The position numbers and the translations under genes are program-made. Of a DNA stretch of 64,000 nt, positions 42,158 to 51,201 are shown piece by piece. The notes below the pieces were generated by a model. It was not told where the DNA came from. It saw nothing but the letters and a program-made list of their open reading frames with translations, and made no database searches. Positions within the stretch are counted from its first letter, which is position 1. Every line of letters starts with the position of its first letter. The DNA lies in contig URXM01000001.1 in NCBI GenBank assembly GCA_900551855.1, positions 1-64,000 of the forward strand, given 5' to 3'. This stretch comes from an uncultured Eubacteriales bacterium. Its GTDB lineage: Bacteria > Bacillota > Clostridia > Christensenellales > UBA1242.

Positions 42158-42878
42158 AAAAGTTAAAGCAATTGTTATAAGATCAAATGATAGGAAAGAG
42201 AAGGATAAAAATATTCTTCTTTTTTCTCTTGAAAAAGGCAAAATTTGGGCAACATTGAAAGGTGTCAAAGGTGAAAAAGCCAAGATGAAACTTGCTCAAA
42301 ATCTTTTTTGTTTTGGAGATTTTGTTCTTGAAGATGGAAGAAGCGGGAAAATTGTCACCGGTTTTGATGTTGTGGAAAGTTTTCACGAGATAAGCGAAGA
42401 TATAGACAGATATTTTGAAGGAACTGCTGTTTTGGAAGTTGTCAATGCTTTGGAATTTTCTACAGAATCAGAAATTGCACGAGTTTTTGTGTTGACTCTT
42501 AAAACTCTTAAAAATATATGTTTTGAAAGCAATAGACAGTATTATGTTTTAGACAAGTTTTTTATTGAACTTTTCAAAATAAGCGGTTTTCCACTTTATA
42601 CAGAAAAATGCAGTGTGTGCGGGACTGCAAGTTTTGATAGAATGTTTATTGATTATTCAACAGGCGAGATAGAGTGTATGGGGTGCAAAAGTTTTGTAAG
42701 CGAAGAGATCCCTAAAACAGCATATTCTGCACTTAAAATTTTGACAAATACCGATTTTGACAAACTTAAAACAGTCAAACTTGCAGAAAACAGCGAGTAT
42801 ATTCTGTTGAAAATTTTGGTCAAAAATTTTGAAAGCCGATTTGACAAAAGATTGAAATTGATTGGAATTTTATCATAA
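42150..42878 (+). CDS. recO: DNA repair protein RecO
   Basis: A 242-aa protein of the RecFOR recombination mediator. An N-terminal OB fold (about 1-80) has KAIVIRSNDRKEKDKNI, a helical middle follows, and a zinc finger CSVCG...CMGC lies at about 156-180. It loads RecA onto SSB-coated DNA. AAAGGAAAG precedes the ATG and the gene overlaps the small ORF upstream. Normal length. Confidence 0.9.
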   Translation: MSEKVKAIVIRSNDRKEKDKNILLFSLEKGKIWATLKGVKGEKAKMKLAQNLFCFGDFVLEDGRSGKIVTGFDVVESFHEISEDIDRYFEGTAVLEVVNALEFSTESEIARVFVLTLKTLKNICFESNRQYYVLDKFFIELFKISGFPLYTEKCSVCGTASFDRMFIDYSTGEIECMGCKSFVSEEIPKTAYSALKILTNTDFDKLKTVKLAENSEYILLKILVKNFESRFDKRLKLIGILS

Positions 42879-43745
42879 ATTATCAATCAAAATATCATCA
42901 ATTTTGTTGTTTACTAAAACAAACTTTACATAGTTTTTATTGAAATTTGATATGGTGATAAATTCATTTGTGTTTACTGGAAGGAAATTTGATATTTCTC
43001 CAAAAAAATCCTTTATCTGATCGGAGTCAATTTCTCCTTTTAGTTTTTCAGAAAGAAAGTCCAAGGCACTTTCATAATCTTTGGCTTTTATGCTTTCAAG
43101 CAGTCTAAAAGGGACAAGTTTGGTTTCGTTGAAATTTATTGGATTGTGCATAAATGACTCCTTTTCAACCTTTATTTCATCATCTATTTGATATTCTGCA
43201 TTTTTTTCACGATTTAAACTGTCGTGAAATTTTTTTTGAATGATTATGTTGTTTTGATTTACATCAAGACTGTCTCCGTTAAAATGTGTTAATCGGTTTT
43301 TTTCTATGGAGTATGCATATAAATTGTGCTCAAACTGAATGCAAGCAAATTTTTTTATTTTAAAAATTTTATAATTTCTGCAATCGTGAGGGCAGTTGTA
43401 AGAAACTTTTTTTGAATCAGTTTCAAAGCATATTATGTTTCCTGAAATGGTTATATCACAAGTTTTTCCAGAAAAGTTCAGGCTCTCTTTTTGAGACAAT
43501 TTTACTGATGGACAGTTTTCGATGTAAATGATGTTTTTATCATCTTTTTTTATGATGGAAAACCTTTCATTTTCTTTTGGACAATTTAAGTTTATATAAA
43601 AAGGTACATAAAGATTGTTTGTGGGATAGATAAAAATGATATCTTCATCTTGAAGTTCAAGCAAATCATTTTCATCAATTTCTGCCATATCACTTTTTGT
43701 TTTTATAAGACAAGGATAAGAAGTTTTGATAAGATATTTTTCCAT
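42873..43745 (-). CDS. Hypothetical beta-rich protein
   Basis: A 290-aa protein, probably cytoplasmic, with beta-strand-rich N-terminal ~150 residues (TCDITISGNIICFET, YKIFKIKKFACIQFEHN) and a helical C-terminus (FRLLESIKAKDYESALDFLS). No family recognised. It overlaps the recO end by 6 bp on the opposite strand. No Shine-Dalgarno precedes the ATG; a TAAACT-like -10 six nt upstream suggests another leaderless message, though the -35 is weak. Confidence 0.65.
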   Translation of the reverse strand: MEKYLIKTSYPCLIKTKSDMAEIDENDLLELQDEDIIFIYPTNNLYVPFYINLNCPKENERFSIIKKDDKNIIYIENCPSVKLSQKESLNFSGKTCDITISGNIICFETDSKKVSYNCPHDCRNYKIFKIKKFACIQFEHNLYAYSIEKNRLTHFNGDSLDVNQNNIIIQKKFHDSLNREKNAEYQIDDEIKVEKESFMHNPINFNETKLVPFRLLESIKAKDYESALDFLSEKLKGEIDSDQIKDFFGEISNFLPVNTNEFITISNFNKNYVKFVLVNNKIDDILIDNL

Positions 43746-43846
43746 ATTTTAGTTTATGAGATTTAATTTTTAGTTATAACACTTTATAAGTCATTTTGTT
43801 GTTTAAAAATTTTCATATTGTCAATAAATGAATAAGAGAGGTGTTT

Positions 43847-44596
43847 ATGAAATTTTCTAGTTGGAATAATAAAGAAGTTAAGTCACTTTTTGACGAAGTT
43901 GAAGCGTGCAAACAAAGTCAGCAGGCGTTGAAAATGGCATTTGTCAGTCACGCAAAAAAGTATGGAAGAAAACCAAACAGTGTAAGAAATTATTATTATC
44001 ATGAAGTTGACAATCTTCTTCAAGATCATGCAAGGTGCGAAAGTCTTGGGATAGATATTGGTAAACATGCAAAAGTTCATTTTGACAATTTCAATAAAGA
44101 GGAAGAAGAAAAACTTTTTGAAAAAATTGAAGATATGACAAAACAAGGGGTTTCTGTTAGGTCTGCATGTTTGAAACTCAGCTGTGGAGATTTGACAGAA
44201 ATGACAAGGTTGCAAAACAAATATCAAAACATGAAAAAGAAGATTGCTGTGAAAAACAATATTATCCCTTTCAAACAAAGACAAAAACTTTTGACTGAAA
44301 GTGATATAAACAGTTTGTTTATGGGGCTTGTTAGACTCATAAAGAAAACAGCAGTTGAAGAATTTATGGAAAAGACTAAATTAGAAAAAGAATCTTCAAA
44401 TTATTTGTTGAAAAAAGCATTTGTCGATTTAAATAAAAAAGACAAGCAAATTGCAGAACTTAGGGAAGGATTGCAAGGGCTTAAAGAAGAAAATTTGAAA
44501 CTTCTTTCAAGATTGGAATCTTTAAACATAAGCAAGCAAGAGGCATTTAAACAACAACTTTTAAAAAAGAAAATGAAAGAGACTTCGCAGAATTAA
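43847..44596 (+). CDS. Myb/SANT-like DNA-binding protein with coiled coil
   Basis: A 249-aa protein. Residues ~3-50 (SSWNNKEVKSLFDEV...KYGRKPNSVRNYYY) and ~80-125 (FNKEEEEKLFEKIEDM...) look like two SANT/Myb-type helical repeats, as in RsfA-like regulators. A coiled coil occupies ~195-240. The ATG at 43847 has AGAGAGG upstream; a GTG two codons earlier is possible. It probably binds DNA; the target is unknown. Confidence 0.65.
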   Translation: MKFSSWNNKEVKSLFDEVEACKQSQQALKMAFVSHAKKYGRKPNSVRNYYYHEVDNLLQDHARCESLGIDIGKHAKVHFDNFNKEEEEKLFEKIEDMTKQGVSVRSACLKLSCGDLTEMTRLQNKYQNMKKKIAVKNNIIPFKQRQKLLTESDINSLFMGLVRLIKKTAVEEFMEKTKLEKESSNYLLKKAFVDLNKKDKQIAELREGLQGLKEENLKLLSRLESLNISKQEAFKQQLLKKKMKETSQN

Positions 44597-44601
44597 AAAG
44601 T

Positions 44602-44630
44602 TTGATTTATTGCTTGTTTTATGATAAAAT
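44602..44630 (+). promoter_or_regulatory. Leaderless promoter of addBA
   Basis: TTGATT (44602-44607), 17 bp, extended -10 TGaTAAAAT (ending 44630), then exactly 6 nt to the ATG. +1 coincides with the A of the start codon; no Shine-Dalgarno. Confidence 0.7.
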
Positions 44631-44636
44631 TTTGAT

Positions 44637-47600
44637 ATGAAAATCAAGCTATTTACAGGTGCAACGGCTTACGAAGCAGCAATAAACACAATCAAACAAA
44701 TTGAGCCACAAGATTTGGGAACAAAAAATATGGTTATTGTCCCAGATAGTTTTTCTATGCAAGCAGAAAGTTTGATTTTTGATGTTTTGAATATAAAATC
44801 CACTCTCAATATTGAAGTGGTGGGTATTTCTCGTTTGGCAAGTAAAATATTGAGAAATCAAAACATACCTTTTCAAAGAATAAGTGGACTTGAAGAAGTT
44901 TTCAATATTTACAAAGCAGTTTCACAGTGCGAAGACAAATTTGTATATTTCAACAAATGTAGTGTAGATTTTTGTATTAAAATTTTGCAAATAATCAAAC
45001 AATTTAAATCTTGCAAGATAAAGCCAGAACAAATCAAAAGTGTTGGAGATGATCTGTTAGATAGAAAAATGCACGATTTGAGACTTATTTATCAGACCTA
45101 TGAAAGTTTGCTTGGAGAAAAACTTGATTTGTCAAAATTGCTTGATTTTTTTGTAGAGAATGCAGAAAAAGTTGTTGATTTGTCAAACACAAGATTGTTT
45201 TTTGTAAACTTTGACAGTTTTTCTATGGAAATAAATTCTTTTATTTGCAAACTTGCTGGGTTTGTGAAAGACATAAATATAGGTTTTGCAAAGCCAATTT
45301 ATATTGGTGGCAATTCTTTCATTTATGAAAATGACATTCTTGAAAAAACAACCAAGTATGCAAAAGAATATGGCGTGAGCATTGAAGTGGAAAACTTTTC
45401 AACAAATTTGAAAAACGAACATTTGACTATGGCAAAAAATTTGTTTTCTTTGAATGTTGAAAGTGGTAAAAGTGATTTTTTTGTCAATACTGTTGCGAAG
45501 AATAAAAAAGACGAAATTGAGTTTGTTGCGAAATACATAAAACACGCTCTTGTAAAAGGAGCACATTTTAAAGATTTTGCTGTTGCTGTCCCAGACGAAA
45601 ATTATTTTGATGATATAAAAACAATTTTTGGAGATTTTGATATAACATTGTATTGTGACGAAGCAGCAGATCTCACTCAAACCATTTTGGGACAATTTTT
45701 GTTGAAGATTATAAAAATGGCAAAACTTGGACTAAAGAAAGAAGATTTTCAATTTTTAGCATCATCTATGCTTGTAAACAACCAAATCAATGCTGATATT
45801 TTAAGCAAAATAGAATATTACAATATTGAAGAAGTTGATGAATTTGTTGAGAGATTTCCAGAATTTAGTTTTGTTGTCAACGAAATTGAGAACATAAAAA
45901 AATGTAAAAAACTGAAAGATTATTTAACAGTTTTGAAAGATTTGTTGAATTATACTGAAAATTCATATCAAAATGTTTTGCTTAAAATGCAAGAAGAAAG
46001 TTATTTCAAAAAAGAAAGTGAAAATTCTCAATCAAAAGAATTGATATCAAAAGTTTTGGAAAAACTTGAAGAGATCGGTGGAGAAGAAGTTTTTGATTTA
46101 GTAAATTTTGAAAAACTGTTTACATTGTCTTTGGCTAGTGTAAAGGTTGAGACAATTCCTTCTTATATTGATGCTGTTTATGTGGGAGATGCAACAAACA
46201 GTTATTTTGAAGATGTCAAGACTTTGTTTGTTTTGGGAGCAACTGCAAACAATTTGCCAAAGACACAAAGTGATATTGGTATAATTGATGATGATGATAT
46301 CAAAAAATTGAAATTGGAATTTGCTTTAGAGCCAGAGATAAAAGTTTTAAACAGAAGAAGCAGACTAAAAATTTTTGAAATGCTTCAACACGCAAAAGAA
46401 AAACTTATTGTTTGCACTCCAATGGCAGAAGATGACAGAGTTGCACAAAAAGCAAACTTTGTTTTAGATTTACAAAAAATGTTTGGCGACAACATTGTCC
46501 ACACTGCTTCTCTTGACAATTTTGAATTGGGAGATTTTTCAGAAGAAGAAAATTTGGATAGATTTAATTTCTACATTGGTAATATGGAAAATTTGCCTGC
46601 ATATTTTGCAAAGCTAAAAACAGAGAATAAGTTGCCTAAAAAATGGATAAGTTCCATTCTTGGACTCATAGAAAAAAATATTGCAAATGACAAATCAAGG
46701 TTTTCTTTTGAAAATGAAGAAAGTTTACAAAAGAAAACAATTTCAGCAACAGAGCTTGAAACATATTTTGCTTGTCCATTTAGGAGATTTGTATCTTATG
46801 TTTTGAAAGTTAAACAGAATGAAAATGTAGAACCAAACAAAAGAATGTTTGGAACTTTTGAACACGAATTGTTGAAAACATTTATAGAAAAATTTGATAT
46901 GAATGTGTCAAATGTCACAGAAAAACAAATTGATGCATTTTTGAAAGACAAAGTGGAAGAAATTGCACAAAAAACTTATGACGAAAAAGTTTTAAAAAGA
47001 AAATACTTTTTAAGATTTTTGTATAATGAAAGTAAAATAATATTAAAAAATGTAGTTTTTGAACAAAAAAACAGTGAATTTAGACCAATTTTGCTTGAAG
47101 AAAAAGTGTTTGAGAAAATATTTAAAAATGCAAATTTGGTTGGCTTTATTGATCGTGTAGATAAGGATAAAAATTATTTTAGAATTATCGACTACAAAAC
47201 AGGTAAAACTGAGAACATAAAAAAAGATTTGTATTATGGCAAAAAATTGCAACTTTTTCTTTATGCAGATAGCATAAAAGATAAATTAAAATTGGATTGT
47301 GCTGGATTATATTATTTTGACTGCAGAACAAAATATTTAAAGAAAAATCAAAATGTCACACTTTTTAATGGTTTGACTTTGAAAGATAATGATGTTGTCG
47401 AAATGGTGGACAGCAGGCTTTGGCAAGATAATTTCAGAAGTGATTTGATAGGTATGTCTAGAAAGAAAAATGTTAAAGATAATGAATTTGCATTTAAAAA
47501 CGGAAATGCGGTTGAAAATTTTGATTTTATGTTTGACTACGCAACAAAAGTTTCTGATCAAGCAATAAAAGAAATCTCAGAAAATTATATTGAAGCAAAA

Positions 47601-47717
47601 CCTATAAAAGATGAATGTCAATTCTGTCCATATTTGTCTATTTGTAGACATACGGAGGATGACGGTTATAGAGTTATGCAAACGATTAAAGATGAAGATT
47701 TAAAAGGAAACAATTGA
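44637..47717 (+). CDS. addB: Helicase-nuclease subunit AddB
   Basis: A 1026-aa subunit of the AddAB double-strand-break resection complex. The C-terminal nuclease has IDRVDKD...IIDYKTGK (RecB-like D-x(n)-D-Y-K). The iron-sulfur cysteines are one in FACPFRRF (near 705) and three in CQFCPYLSIC near the C-terminus. The N-terminal helicase-like part is degenerate, as is usual for AddB. It overlaps addA by one base (TGATG). The ATG has no ribosome site, see promoter. Confidence 0.92.
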   Translation: MKIKLFTGATAYEAAINTIKQIEPQDLGTKNMVIVPDSFSMQAESLIFDVLNIKSTLNIEVVGISRLASKILRNQNIPFQRISGLEEVFNIYKAVSQCEDKFVYFNKCSVDFCIKILQIIKQFKSCKIKPEQIKSVGDDLLDRKMHDLRLIYQTYESLLGEKLDLSKLLDFFVENAEKVVDLSNTRLFFVNFDSFSMEINSFICKLAGFVKDINIGFAKPIYIGGNSFIYENDILEKTTKYAKEYGVSIEVENFSTNLKNEHLTMAKNLFSLNVESGKSDFFVNTVAKNKKDEIEFVAKYIKHALVKGAHFKDFAVAVPDENYFDDIKTIFGDFDITLYCDEAADLTQTILGQFLLKIIKMAKLGLKKEDFQFLASSMLVNNQINADILSKIEYYNIEEVDEFVERFPEFSFVVNEIENIKKCKKLKDYLTVLKDLLNYTENSYQNVLLKMQEESYFKKESENSQSKELISKVLEKLEEIGGEEVFDLVNFEKLFTLSLASVKVETIPSYIDAVYVGDATNSYFEDVKTLFVLGATANNLPKTQSDIGIIDDDDIKKLKLEFALEPEIKVLNRRSRLKIFEMLQHAKEKLIVCTPMAEDDRVAQKANFVLDLQKMFGDNIVHTASLDNFELGDFSEEENLDRFNFYIGNMENLPAYFAKLKTENKLPKKWISSILGLIEKNIANDKSRFSFENEESLQKKTISATELETYFACPFRRFVSYVLKVKQNENVEPNKRMFGTFEHELLKTFIEKFDMNVSNVTEKQIDAFLKDKVEEIAQKTYDEKVLKRKYFLRFLYNESKIILKNVVFEQKNSEFRPILLEEKVFEKIFKNANLVGFIDRVDKDKNYFRIIDYKTGKTENIKKDLYYGKKLQLFLYADSIKDKLKLDCAGLYYFDCRTKYLKKNQNVTLFNGLTLKDNDVVEMVDSRLWQDNFRSDLIGMSRKKNVKDNEFAFKNGNAVENFDFMFDYATKVSDQAIKEISENYIEAKPIKDECQFCPYLSICRHTEDDGYRVMQTIKDEDLKGNN

Positions 47718-50700
47718 TGAAAATACCAGAACAGGAAGAAGTTTTGTTGAATGATAAAAAGAATATGTTGGTCAGTGCCTCTGCAGGCAGTGGCAAGACA
47801 TATATTATGATAAAATACATAACGAAACTAATTTGCGAAGAGAGAATCCCTGTCAAAGACTTTTTGGTGCTTACTTTCACAAAGGCTGCAGCAACAGAAA
47901 TGAAAGAAAGATTGCTTAAAAGTTTGAAAGAAAAGGGTGATGATCCATTTATCATTGAACAAATTGACTCGCTTTCTGTTGCAAATATTTCAACAATACA
48001 CTCTTTTTGTGAAAAAAACTTAAAAAAATATGCAAATTTGCTTGGCATTAGTGAAAATTTTGCAATAGCAGATGAAAATTATTCACAAAAGATTAGGCAA
48101 AATGCATTTGATGTGGCTTTTAAAAAGCTTAATGAACAGAATTTTGAAGAATATTTTGAATTGATTTCCAATTTTAAAAATGACAAAAATAAAGTTAGAG
48201 AAATACTTTTTGAAATAGAAAATTTGGTTAATTCTGTTGCAGATAAAGAACAATTTTTGAAAGACAATGAAGAAAAAAATGAAAAATATTTTGAATGTGC
48301 GACTGATTTTTTGTTTAAAAATTGTATAGAAAAAATTGAAAGTGCATTGGATAGTGTTGAGAAATTGCATGTTGAAGATTTTTATTTTACATTGTCTAAA
48401 AATTTATCAAACATTTTAAACAGCAAAGATATTTATCAGTTGGCGTCTGCTTGTAAAGAATTCTCTTTTCCTTATCTTCCAAAAAGGAAAGAAGTGGGCG
48501 ATGAAGTCGTTGAGAATTTAAAGAGTATTAAAGATTCTATAAACAAAGCAGTAAATAATATAGAGATTTTAAACCTGGACAATGATGATGTAGTTGAAAT
48601 TCAAAAGCATGGACTTCTTGAAAAAATTTTGATAAAACTATTTAAATTGTATGAAAATGAAGAAAATGAAATCAAAAAATCGCAAAATATTTTAGATTTT
48701 TATGATTTAGAAAAATATATGAAAAAATTGTCCGTTGAGGAAAATCTTTTCATGGGTTTAAAATTTGTCTTTGTTGATGAGTATCAAGATACAAACAAAG
48801 TCCAAGAAAGAATTATCAAAAATGTAGCAAAAAATTGCAATTTTGTTGCGGTTGGTGATGTAAAACAGGGGATCTATGGCTTTAGACTTGCAAGCTCTGA
48901 AATTTTCTTGAAAGATGTAAGTGATTTTGAAAAAGAAAAAAATTCAACTGTAAAATATTTGAAATCCAATTTTAGAAGCAATAAAAATGTCCTTAATTTT
49001 GTCAATGATATTTTTAAAGTTTGCATGACAAAAGAAACTTGTGGGGTTGACTACAAAAACACATCAATGCTCGAGGGAGTTTCTCCTTTTGTTGATGATG
49101 GTCAAAAAACAGTGTACATTGATTTGTTGAAGAAAAATGAAATTGAAAAAGAAGAATTGCCTGCTGTTTATAGTGTAAAAGATGCAAATTTGTATGTTGA
49201 CAATCAAAATTTGGTGCAAATTGAAGATGTTAAACGAAGAATAAATGAAGTTATGTCTTCACAAATAAGTGATGGTGGACAGTTAAGGAAATGTCGTTAT
49301 AGTGATATTGCTATACTTTCTAGAAAAAGAGACGCATTGTTTAATCAAATTGAAATCTATTTGCAAAAAAGTGGAGTTCCGGTTATATCAAATTCAAGAA
49401 GCGTTTTGCTTGACGAACCAGAAATCAAAGTTCTTTTATCATATTTGAAGATTGCATTGAATGCAGATGATGATGTTTCGATGTTGAGTGTTCTTTTATC
49501 TGGACTTAGCGATGTTTCGTTGCAACAGATTGTTGATGAAAAATCAAAAAATGATTTGTCGTTATGTGAAATTGTTATCAAAGATGACAAAAAAATCTTT
49601 GAAAACTTTAACAAAAACTTAAATGGGTTTAAGTTTGATGTATTAGTTTGGGGTGCAAGGAAAGCATTTTTAAAATTATTTGCTAAGACAAATTATCGTG
49701 CTTATATAAATGAGAAAATAAACCATTCAAAAATCAATTTGTTTGTTGATAAATTTTTAAACGAAATTTCTGCAAGTGATTTTGAATTTGACTTGGCTGG
49801 TCTTATAAATTATTTTGAAAGTGTAGAGATTACAGTCACATCAGAGATATCTGCTGTTGAAGATTCAGTTTTGCTTACGACAATTCACAACAGCAAGGGA
49901 CTTGAGTATCCAATTGTTTTTCTTATTGGGTGTGATCAAAGTTTAAAAAAATCTCAACCTAAGGTTGATGTTGAAATCAATGAAAAATTTGGCTTGGGTG
50001 TCAAATTTTATGACAAAGACAACAATCAAGAAGTTGAGACTGTAAAAATGAAAGCAATTAAAACTTTTGAATCTCAGAAGGATTTTGAAGAAGAATTGAT
50101 GATTTTTTATGTTGTTTTGACAAGAGCGAAGAACAGGTTATATTTGTTTGGAAACATCAAAGATAATATTTTTGAAAGATATGATGTCAAAGATTGTGAT
50201 AGCTATTTTGAATTGATTTTCTATTCTATGCCAAAAATTAAGGCGGAGTTTTTGAAAAACAATTTTTATGAAGATAAAAATATGGCAATTTCTTACATTG
50301 AAAATGTTGAAGAAATTGATTTGTCAGAAAAACAAAATTTTGAAAATATGCAAATATTGCCAAAAATTCAAGAAAAAATCTTAAATTATTTGAATTTTAA
50401 ATACAAAATTGATGATAAATTAAATTTTAGGCTGAAAGAAAGTGTCACAAGTTTGAATAATAAAAATGATGAAGATGTTTTGAGTAAATACTCAAATGAA
50501 AACTTTACTTTCTCAAATAATTCTATAGAAACAGGTAATGCTTATCACTTGGCTTTAAAAGTTTTAGATTTTAAAAATATTTCATCAATGGCAGAACTAA
50601 ATCAAGAAATTGACAACAATTTAGATATACTTAAAGACGCGATAATGTTGGTTGATAAAGAGATTTTGTTAAAAAACATAATTTTGTTGAGAAAATTTAC

Positions 50701-51013
50701 CGACAATGGTGTTGTTTTTAAAGAAAAAGAATTTATTATGAAAGACAAAATTTCAAATTTATTGGAGAATGTTTCTTTGGATGATGAAATATTGGTTCAG
50801 GGCGTTATTGATTTGTTTATTGTAAAAAACAATGAAATAATTTTGATTGATTATAAATATTCAAACTCTAATAGTGAAAAATATTTAATTGAAAAATATA
50901 AAAATCAAATTAAATTATATAAAAAAGCATTAGAAAATGCACAAAATTTGAAGGTCGGAGCGTCATTTTTGTTATCTTTGAGAAATAATAAATTGATACA
51001 AATAGATAAATAA
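47717..51013 (+). CDS. addA: Helicase-nuclease subunit AddA
   Basis: A 1098-aa UvrD/SF1 helicase plus RecB-type nuclease. Walker A SASAGSGKT (about 19-27), VDEYQDT (near 355), GDVKQGIYGFR, TTIHNSKGLEY, YVVLTRAKNRLYL, and C-terminal GVIDLFIV...LIDYKYSN are all present. With AddB it unwinds and trims broken DNA ends for RecA. The ATG overlaps the addB stop; AAAGGA lies upstream. Slightly short for AddA but complete. Confidence 0.94.
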   Translation: MKIPEQEEVLLNDKKNMLVSASAGSGKTYIMIKYITKLICEERIPVKDFLVLTFTKAAATEMKERLLKSLKEKGDDPFIIEQIDSLSVANISTIHSFCEKNLKKYANLLGISENFAIADENYSQKIRQNAFDVAFKKLNEQNFEEYFELISNFKNDKNKVREILFEIENLVNSVADKEQFLKDNEEKNEKYFECATDFLFKNCIEKIESALDSVEKLHVEDFYFTLSKNLSNILNSKDIYQLASACKEFSFPYLPKRKEVGDEVVENLKSIKDSINKAVNNIEILNLDNDDVVEIQKHGLLEKILIKLFKLYENEENEIKKSQNILDFYDLEKYMKKLSVEENLFMGLKFVFVDEYQDTNKVQERIIKNVAKNCNFVAVGDVKQGIYGFRLASSEIFLKDVSDFEKEKNSTVKYLKSNFRSNKNVLNFVNDIFKVCMTKETCGVDYKNTSMLEGVSPFVDDGQKTVYIDLLKKNEIEKEELPAVYSVKDANLYVDNQNLVQIEDVKRRINEVMSSQISDGGQLRKCRYSDIAILSRKRDALFNQIEIYLQKSGVPVISNSRSVLLDEPEIKVLLSYLKIALNADDDVSMLSVLLSGLSDVSLQQIVDEKSKNDLSLCEIVIKDDKKIFENFNKNLNGFKFDVLVWGARKAFLKLFAKTNYRAYINEKINHSKINLFVDKFLNEISASDFEFDLAGLINYFESVEITVTSEISAVEDSVLLTTIHNSKGLEYPIVFLIGCDQSLKKSQPKVDVEINEKFGLGVKFYDKDNNQEVETVKMKAIKTFESQKDFEEELMIFYVVLTRAKNRLYLFGNIKDNIFERYDVKDCDSYFELIFYSMPKIKAEFLKNNFYEDKNMAISYIENVEEIDLSEKQNFENMQILPKIQEKILNYLNFKYKIDDKLNFRLKESVTSLNNKNDEDVLSKYSNENFTFSNNSIETGNAYHLALKVLDFKNISSMAELNQEIDNNLDILKDAIMLVDKEILLKNIILLRKFTDNGVVFKEKEFIMKDKISNLLENVSLDDEILVQGVIDLFIVKNNEIILIDYKYSNSNSEKYLIEKYKNQIKLYKKALENAQNLKVGASFLLSLRNNKLIQIDK

Positions 51014-51040
51014 TTAAATTCATATTTGCCATTATTTTAG

Positions 51041-51086
51041 GGAAGAAAAATTGATTTTGAGATTATTTTTCTTCCATTTATTTTTT
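51041..51086 (+). terminator. Probable terminator of addBA
   Basis: GGAAGAAAAA (51041-51050) pairs with TTTTTCTTCC (51066-51075), followed by a T-rich tract. Confidence 0.7.
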
Positions 51087-51201
51087 GAGAAAAATAATTA
51101 TAAAAAAATATTTTAAAATTATTTGGAAATTATTAAAAAATATTAGTAATTATTTTTTTACTTGTGATATACTAAAGACGTATAGATAGAGGAGGTCGTA
51201 A

